Shown here: one piece after another, positions 6,217-10,482 of the stretch
Layout of the letters: the number at the start of each line of letters is the position of its first letter
How positions within the stretch are numbered: the first letter of the stretch is position 1
From: Peptococcaceae bacterium
Lineage (GTDB): Bacteria; Bacillota; Peptococcia; Peptococcales; Peptococcaceae
Direction: 5' to 3'
NCBI GenBank assembly: GCA_017387265.1
Contig: JAFOFM010000011.1
Span: forward strand, 1-10,482
Length of the DNA stretch: 10,482 nt
Position numbers and translations under genes: made by a program
Notes under the pieces: generated by a model
The model's database searches: none
Told to the model about the DNA's origin: nothing
The model's input: the letters and a program-made list of their open reading frames with translations, nothing else

Positions 6217-6675
6217 ATGTCTGAAATGAATAAAGAAAAAGGTAAATTTTATATTGTAGACGAAGGAATTCTGCCGGAAGCAATTTTAAAAACGGCCAGA
6301 ATCAAAGAGCTGCTGGCAAAAAATAAAGATATGACCGTAAATGATGCGGTTGAAGAAATCGGTTTAAGCCGCAGCGCATTTTATAAGTATCGTGACGGTG
6401 TGTTTCCGTTTTATGAGGCAACAAAAGCCAAAATTATCACGTTACAGATTTCGATGGACAATAAAGCAGGGATTTTATCCAACTGTATCAATACAATTGC
6501 ACGTGCCAACTGCAATATCCTGACCATTAATCAGGGGATTCCAATTCAGAATGTAGCCATTGCTACGATTGCATTTGAAACAGCCCAGATGGAACAGAGT
6601 CTGGAAACCGTAATTGATATCATGGAACATCTCAGCGGCGTGCTGCATGTAGAAATTGTAGGACAGCAAAATTAA
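6217..6675 (+). CDS. pheB: PheB-like HTH-ACT domain protein (UPF0735 family)
   Basis: The 152-residue cytosolic protein has two parts. Residues about 20-65 form a helix-turn-helix-like segment (ARIKELLAKNKDMTVNDAVE, then EIGLSRSAFYKYRDGVFPF). Residues about 70-150 form an ACT domain (ITLQISMDNKAGILSNCINT, INQGIPIQN) of the kind that binds amino acids. This matches the ACT-domain proteins called PheB or UPF0735 in Bacillota, often found beside hom/thrB or pheA. An amino-acid-sensing regulatory role is the usual inference; the enzyme activity once implied by the name is not supported by any catalytic motif. It is the first gene of the operon, ahead of hom. A GGGAG element at 6201-6205 serves the ATG. 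It may regulate this same operon, but nothing in the sequence proves that. Confidence 0.88.
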   Translation: MSEMNKEKGKFYIVDEGILPEAILKTARIKELLAKNKDMTVNDAVEEIGLSRSAFYKYRDGVFPFYEATKAKIITLQISMDNKAGILSNCINTIARANCNILTINQGIPIQNVAIATIAFETAQMEQSLETVIDIMEHLSGVLHVEIVGQQN

Positions 6676-6691
6676 GGAGGCTATCAACAGC

Positions 6692-7993
6692 ATGGAAGAA
6701 AAAGTGTTAAAAGTAGGGTTAATGGGTCTGGGTACAGTAGGTACCGGCGTATATAAAGTAATCGAAAATCAGAAAGATGAATTCCCGTATAAAATCGGTA
6801 CCAGAATGGAAATCAAAAAAATTCTGGTTCGCGAAGATGCCATTGCGGACGCAAAATCGAGAGTGCGTGAAGGGATTGAAGTAGTAGGCAATTACGAAGA
6901 TATCGTAAACGACGAAGAAATCGATATCGTAATCGAGGTAATGGGCGGCATTGACTTTGCGAAAAAATGCATCCTGGCTGCGCTGAATAAAGGGAAAAGC
7001 GTTGTCACTGCCAACAAAGACCTGGTAGCGGTTCACGGCAAAGAACTGTTAGATGCAGCGGCTGCAAACGGCTGTGATTTCCTGTTTGAAGCAGCGGTTG
7101 CAGGGGCGATTCCAATTATCCGTCCGTTAAAACAGTGCCTGGCTGCAAACAATATCAGCGAAGTAATGGGTATCGTAAATGGTACCACCAACTATATTTT
7201 AACCAAAATGACTCTGGAAGGCATGAGTTTCCAGGAGGCACTGGCAAAAGCAACCGAACTGGGCTATGCGGAAGCAGACCCTACTGCAGATATTGAAGGT
7301 TTAGATGCGGCGCGTAAAGTTGCAATTATGGCCTCCATTGCATTCAATTCCCGCGTTGTATTAGATGATGTTTATGTAGAAGGGATTACAAAACTGACTG
7401 CAGAAGATATTGCTTATGCGACAGAAATGGGTTATACTATTAAGTTGTTAGGTGTGGCTCGCCACAGCGAAAACGACGGTATTGAGGTTCGTGTTCATCC
7501 AATGCTGATTCCAAGCGCTCATCCTCTGGCAACCGTAAACGATTCCTTCAATGCGGTATTCGTACACGGGGATGCGGTAGATGATGTTATGTTCTATGGC
7601 CGCGGTGCTGGTGAACTGCCAACAGCAAGTGCCGTTGTGGGTGACGTTATGGATATTGCCCGCAATATTCAGTATAACTGCAAAGGTCGCATTCGCTGCA
7701 CCTGCTATAAAGAAGTTCCAATTAAGTCCATTAATGAATGCAGAAGCAGCTACTTTATCCGTATGCAGGCGCAGAATCGCCCTGGCGTACTGGCAAACAT
7801 TGCAAGCGCATTCGGCATGTGCAATGTAAGTATTGCGCAGTTTGTTCAGAAAAACGTGCAGGATGATGTAGCGGAAATGGTACTGATTACCGAAAACGTA
7901 CTGGAAAGCGATTTCCAGACTGCAGTAGCATCGCTGAAAGCTATGCCGATTCTGAAAGAAATTTCTGCAATCATTCGTGTATATTCTGTATAA
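6692..7993 (+). CDS. hom: Homoserine dehydrogenase
   Basis: This cytosolic enzyme reduces aspartate semialdehyde to homoserine with NAD(P)H, at the branch towards threonine and methionine. The nucleotide-binding loop is GLMGLGTVG (9-17). SVVTANKDLVAVHG and MGIVNGTTNYILTKM are family blocks, and ELGYAEADPTADIEGLDAARK, read as ELGYAEADPT then ADIEGLDAARK, is the catalytic signature. The C-terminus carries an ACT domain starting at SYFIRMQAQNRPGVLANIA, which usually mediates threonine feedback. At 433 residues it has the normal length of the Bacillus-type monofunctional enzyme. A strong AAGGAGG at 6674-6680 overlaps the stop codon of the ACT gene and lies 11 bases before the ATG. The aspartate semialdehyde dehydrogenase that supplies its substrate is not in the window. 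Confidence 0.97.
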   Translation: MEEKVLKVGLMGLGTVGTGVYKVIENQKDEFPYKIGTRMEIKKILVREDAIADAKSRVREGIEVVGNYEDIVNDEEIDIVIEVMGGIDFAKKCILAALNKGKSVVTANKDLVAVHGKELLDAAAANGCDFLFEAAVAGAIPIIRPLKQCLAANNISEVMGIVNGTTNYILTKMTLEGMSFQEALAKATELGYAEADPTADIEGLDAARKVAIMASIAFNSRVVLDDVYVEGITKLTAEDIAYATEMGYTIKLLGVARHSENDGIEVRVHPMLIPSAHPLATVNDSFNAVFVHGDAVDDVMFYGRGAGELPTASAVVGDVMDIARNIQYNCKGRIRCTCYKEVPIKSINECRSSYFIRMQAQNRPGVLANIASAFGMCNVSIAQFVQKNVQDDVAEMVLITENVLESDFQTAVASLKAMPILKEISAIIRVYSV

Positions 7994-8041
7994 ATCAGAA
8001 TCGGAAAAGCAAATCGGTAAAAGCAAAAGGAGCGGATTTCC

Positions 8042-8941
8042 GTGAGACGTATGCGGATCCCGGCTACAACAGCCAATATGGGACCGGGCTTTGACTGTAT
8101 AGGCATGGCCTTTGATTTCTACAATTATATTGATTTTGAACCAGTTGACGAGCTGGAATACTGTGAGCTGACCTCAGGCGGGGATGCAGGCAGTATCGAT
8201 TTAAGTAAGAATAATCTGATTTATAAAGCCTATGCTGCTGTATTTGAATATGTACAGAAGCCTGTGGCCGGAATCAGAATGCATTTTGAAAACAACGTAC
8301 CATACTCCCGCGGTTTAGGCAGCAGTTCTGCTGCACTGATTGGCGGGGTAAAAGTAGCCAATGAGGTTCTGGGCAATCCGTTAAACGATGCCGAACTGCT
8401 GGATGTGGCAATGCAGTTTGAAGGGCATCCGGATAACATTGCTCCGGCTTTATTAGGCGGCGTTGTAATCAGCGGGCTGGACGAAGATGGAAAAGTGTTC
8501 TATCGTAAAATTACACCGCCTTCCAATCTGCACTGCACGGTAATCATTCCGGATTACCCGCTTGCAACAAAAGAGGCGCGTGAGGTTTTACCAAAAGAAC
8601 TTTCTATGAAAGATGCTGTTCATAATATCGGTCGTATGGCGCTTTTAGTGGATGCTATGCACACCGGCAATTTAGAACAGCTGGCACTGGCGATGGACGA
8701 TAAGCTTCATCAGCCGTACCGCATGCCGTTAATCAAAGGCATGGAAGAATTAATTCCTCAGGCGAAAGCACTGGGAGCGCTGAATGTAACCATCAGCGGT
8801 GCAGGCCCTACCATTCTTTTAGTGAGCGATGGCGAGAAAGATTTTTCCTCGCTTGCGGATCTGCTGAAAGAAAAAGGCGTAACTGCAAAAATCACTGCAC
8901 TGCATCCAGTTAATAAAGGTGCAGAGATGATTGAGGGATAG
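8042..8941 (+). CDS. thrB: Homoserine kinase, GTG start
   Basis: This cytosolic GHMP-family kinase phosphorylates homoserine to O-phosphohomoserine, the substrate of threonine synthase. Its N-terminal motif is RIPATTANMGPGFDCIGMA (5-23). The ATP-binding loop is PYSRGLGSSSAAL (87-99), GHPDNIAPALLGG spans 128-140, and the third GHMP motif is ISGAGPT (251-257). The length of 299 is typical. The GTG at 8042 is preferred over the in-frame ATG at 8051 because AAAAGGAG at 8025-8032 gives a 9-base spacing to GTG and 18 to the ATG. The 48-base gap after hom contains an imperfect tandem AATCGG(T)AAAAGCAAA repeat just before the ribosome site. threonine synthase (thrC) is not in view. Confidence 0.96.
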   Translation: MRRMRIPATTANMGPGFDCIGMAFDFYNYIDFEPVDELEYCELTSGGDAGSIDLSKNNLIYKAYAAVFEYVQKPVAGIRMHFENNVPYSRGLGSSSAALIGGVKVANEVLGNPLNDAELLDVAMQFEGHPDNIAPALLGGVVISGLDEDGKVFYRKITPPSNLHCTVIIPDYPLATKEAREVLPKELSMKDAVHNIGRMALLVDAMHTGNLEQLALAMDDKLHQPYRMPLIKGMEELIPQAKALGALNVTISGAGPTILLVSDGEKDFSSLADLLKEKGVTAKITALHPVNKGAEMIEG

Positions 8942-8952
8942 GAGAGACAACA

Positions 8953-10185
8953 ATGGCACTGATTGTACAAAAATATGGCGGTACTTCTGTAAAAGACGTA
9001 GACCGCGTAAAACATGTTGCGCAGCATATTAAAAGTTTCCGCGATGCAGGACACGATATGATTATTACCGTATCGGCTCCAAGCGGTGTAACCGATAAAC
9101 TGATTGACATGACCAAAAAATTCGATAAACGCCCTCCAACACGCGAAATGGACGTACTGTTATCTACAGGGGAACAGATTTCCATCGCATTACTGGCAAT
9201 GGCGCTGAATGATCTGGGGATTCCATCGGTTTCTATGACCGGCAGCCAGATGGGCATTATGACAACGGATGCTCACATGAAAGCAAGAATCAATTACATT
9301 AAAACCGATAAAATCCGTAAAGAACTGGATGCCGGTAAAGTTATTATCGTAGCAGGCTTCCAGGGGATTACCGAAGAAGGCGAAATCACAACATTAGGTC
9401 GCGGCGGTTCCGATACCACAGCGGTAGCGGTAGCGGCTGCAACCGGTGCTGATTTATGTGAAATCTATACTGACGTAGACGGCGTTTATACCGCTGACCC
9501 TCGTATGGTACAGAATACACAGAAACTGGCGATGATTACCCATGACGAAATGCTGGAACTGGCCAGCCTGGGTGCAAAAGTTCTGCATCCGCGTTCTGTT
9601 GAAATTGCGAAAATGCACGGCGTAAAATTAAGCGTACGTTCCAGTTACGAAACTTCCAAGGAGGGAACCTTTGTGGTAAATAGAGATCAGTTAGAAAAAG
9701 AATTCGTGGTAACAGGGGTAGCCTGTGACCAGAAAGTAGCAAAAATCGGTATCTTTGACCTGGAGGATAAACCTGGCTCCGCAACAAAAGTGTTCCAGGC
9801 TCTGGCAGATGCCAACGTTAACGTGGATATGATTGTACAGAGTGCAATGCGTAACAACATGAACGACATCGCATTCACTGTTCCACTGGATGAAGTAGAC
9901 AATGCGCTGGAAGTTCTGCACGAACTGAAAGACAAAATGAGCATGTCTGACATTGTATCCTCTACCAATGTTGCAAAAGTATCTATCGTAGGTGCAGGTA
10001 TGGTAAGCTCCACAGGGGTTGCTGCAAAAATGTTCTCCGTACTGGCTCAGAATGAAATCAACATTCAGATGATCAGTACCTCTGAAATTAAAGTTTCCTG
10101 TATCATCGAAAAAGAAAACGATACACCTAAAAAAGCAATGCAGGCATTACACGATGCATTCGAATTAGATAAAATCAACGGTTAA
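8953..10185 (+). CDS. lysC: Aspartokinase, alpha subunit (full-length product)
   Basis: This cytosolic enzyme phosphorylates aspartate, the first step to lysine, threonine, methionine and diaminopimelate. The 410-residue chain has an amino-acid-kinase domain with KYGGTS (7-12), STGEQIS (71-77), TTLGRGGSDTTAVAV (146-160) and TDVDGVYTADPR (173-184), followed by two ACT domains (about 254-335 and 336-405). Length and arrangement match monofunctional Bacillus-type aspartokinases (LysC/DapG). Which amino acid inhibits it cannot be read from sequence. Its ribosome site AGGAG overlaps the thrB stop codon, so the two are translationally coupled. An apparent second start at codon 241 is described separately. 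It is the last gene of the operon, followed by a clear terminator. Confidence 0.97.
   Translation: MALIVQKYGGTSVKDVDRVKHVAQHIKSFRDAGHDMIITVSAPSGVTDKLIDMTKKFDKRPPTREMDVLLSTGEQISIALLAMALNDLGIPSVSMTGSQMGIMTTDAHMKARINYIKTDKIRKELDAGKVIIVAGFQGITEEGEITTLGRGGSDTTAVAVAAATGADLCEIYTDVDGVYTADPRMVQNTQKLAMITHDEMLELASLGAKVLHPRSVEIAKMHGVKLSVRSSYETSKEGTFVVNRDQLEKEFVVTGVACDQKVAKIGIFDLEDKPGSATKVFQALADANVNVDMIVQSAMRNNMNDIAFTVPLDEVDNALEVLHELKDKMSMSDIVSSTNVAKVSIVGAGMVSSTGVAAKMFSVLAQNEINIQMISTSEIKVSCIIEKENDTPKKAMQALHDAFELDKING
9658..9675 (+). promoter_or_regulatory. Internal ribosome binding site and GTG start within lysC
   Basis: AAGGAGGG at 9658-9665 is a near-perfect anti-16S match inside the lysC reading frame. 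Eight bases after GGAGG is GTG (9673-9675), codon 241 (Val) of lysC, in frame. GTG is used as a start in this same operon by thrB. Confidence 0.7.
9673..10185 (+). CDS. lysC: Predicted aspartokinase beta subunit from in-frame internal start
   Basis: Translation from the internal GTG would give a 170-residue protein that contains only the two ACT regulatory domains of aspartokinase. In B. subtilis LysC and in Corynebacterium aspartokinase, an independently translated beta subunit of about this size is well established and forms an alpha2-beta2 enzyme with feedback control. Here the position (end of the kinase domain, before the first ACT domain), the strong ribosome site and the spacing all match that arrangement. 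The start is inferred from sequence only. Confidence 0.65.
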   Translation: MVNRDQLEKEFVVTGVACDQKVAKIGIFDLEDKPGSATKVFQALADANVNVDMIVQSAMRNNMNDIAFTVPLDEVDNALEVLHELKDKMSMSDIVSSTNVAKVSIVGAGMVSSTGVAAKMFSVLAQNEINIQMISTSEIKVSCIIEKENDTPKKAMQALHDAFELDKING

Positions 10186-10212
10186 TTCTCTGTCAGAGCC
10201 GTTGTGCCGAAT

Positions 10213-10253
10213 AAAAAAGAGCTGCTGAACGTATTTTCAGCAGTTCTTTTTTA
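10213..10253 (+). terminator. Rho-independent terminator of the ACT-hom-thrB-lysC operon
   Basis: The stem AGAGCTGCTGAA pairs with TTCAGCAGTTCT (one G-U pair) around the short loop CGTATT, with an A-run before it and TTTTTT after it. It lies 28 bases beyond the lysC stop. Confidence 0.9.
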
Positions 10254-10297
10254 TTATCCGGTATCCGGTTCCATGATCTGCTGATAAATGTTTTTGA

Positions 10298-10482
10298 ACC
10301 TCGCAGGTGCCTAAGGCTCTGGGATTTGTCCGTATCGGAGATCTTTCCGGTGACGGCAAGTACCTTGATGCAGGCCGTTTCTTCTGGGAGACAGTGACCG
10401 GAACCAGAAGCCTTGCATTCGGAGGAAACAGCCGCAGGGAGCACTTCCCGCCGGCTGATGCATATGTCGATTTCCTTAACGA
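10298..10482 (+). pseudogene. Internal fragment of a GH127/DUF1680-type beta-L-arabinofuranosidase, running off the window
   Basis: The frame from 10298 translates without stops to the window end and reads TSQVPKALGFVRIGDLSGDG, then KYLDAGRFFWETVTGTRS and LAFGGNSRREHFPPADAYVDF. This is the central part of GH127/DUF1680 glycosidases, which remove beta-L-arabinofuranose from plant glycans. QVPK, GDGKYLDAGRFFW and GGNSRREHF are family blocks, and the Glu of EHF probably corresponds to the catalytic acid/base. About 300 or more N-terminal residues are missing. There is no start or ribosome site, and TGA at 10295-10297 closes the frame directly upstream. Leucine is CTT in four of five cases, a codon I do not find in lysC, so the origin is different, possibly Bacteroidota. 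It may be a transferred remnant or an assembly join. Confidence 0.7.

Noticed and set aside
7448..8026. 192-codon minus-strand frame opposite hom
   Set aside because: It lies entirely antisense to the conserved hom coding region and its residues match no family. It is a codon-usage shadow.
7999..8028. Imperfect tandem repeat AATCGGAAAAGCAA / AATCGGTAAAAGCAA before thrB
   Set aside because: It has two copies only, is about 14 bases long, and its second copy merges into the ribosome site. Probably a local slippage duplication without separate function.
10193..10444. 83-codon minus-strand frame at the right end
   Set aside because: It runs through the terminator and across the junction with the GH127 fragment, so it cannot be a real gene.

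Overview
The window looks like the chromosome of a spore-forming member of the Bacillota (Firmicutes), probably an anaerobe or gut-type organism. The main evidence is a full-length, highly conserved spoIVA, which occurs only in endospore-forming lineages and their relatives. A PheB-type ACT protein, a 410-residue Bacillus-like aspartokinase with an apparent internal start, and strong AGGAGG-type ribosome binding sites agree with this. I cannot place it to genus. A Negativicutes or Clostridia origin is plausible but not shown.

Layout. Positions 1-2071 hold a 5'-truncated AI-2E family membrane protein that overlaps a prephenate dehydratase (pheA) with a shortened, probably inactive chorismate-mutase-like N-terminus. 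Positions 2174-4418 hold two sporulation genes: a membrane-anchored degenerate LytM/M23 protein (SpoIVFA/SpoIIQ-like) and spoIVA. Converging on spoIVA from the minus strand is a compact three-gene operon (5887 down to 4505): two EutS/PduU-type bacterial microcompartment shell proteins followed by a EutP/PduV-type GTPase. No microcompartment enzyme is visible. The two transcription units share a hairpin at 4450-4495 that can terminate in both directions.

A 329-bp divergent intergenic region (5888-6216) carries two near-perfect housekeeping promoters. One faces the microcompartment operon and one faces an amino-acid operon: PheB-like HTH-ACT protein, homoserine dehydrogenase (hom), homoserine kinase (thrB) and aspartokinase (lysC). 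These enzymes make the first and the last two steps to O-phosphohomoserine in the aspartate/threonine branch; asd and thrC are not in the window. A rho-independent terminator closes the operon at 10213-10253.

The last ~185 bases do not fit the rest. They encode an internal piece of a GH127/DUF1680-type beta-L-arabinofuranosidase that begins abruptly after an in-frame stop and has different codon use. This is either a transferred gene remnant or a chimeric join in the assembly.

The most interesting items are the enzyme-less two-shell-protein/EutP operon beside spoIVA, the in-frame internal start in lysC predicted to yield a separate regulatory subunit, the zinc-less LytM protein, the eroded chorismate mutase domain, and the foreign GH127 fragment.
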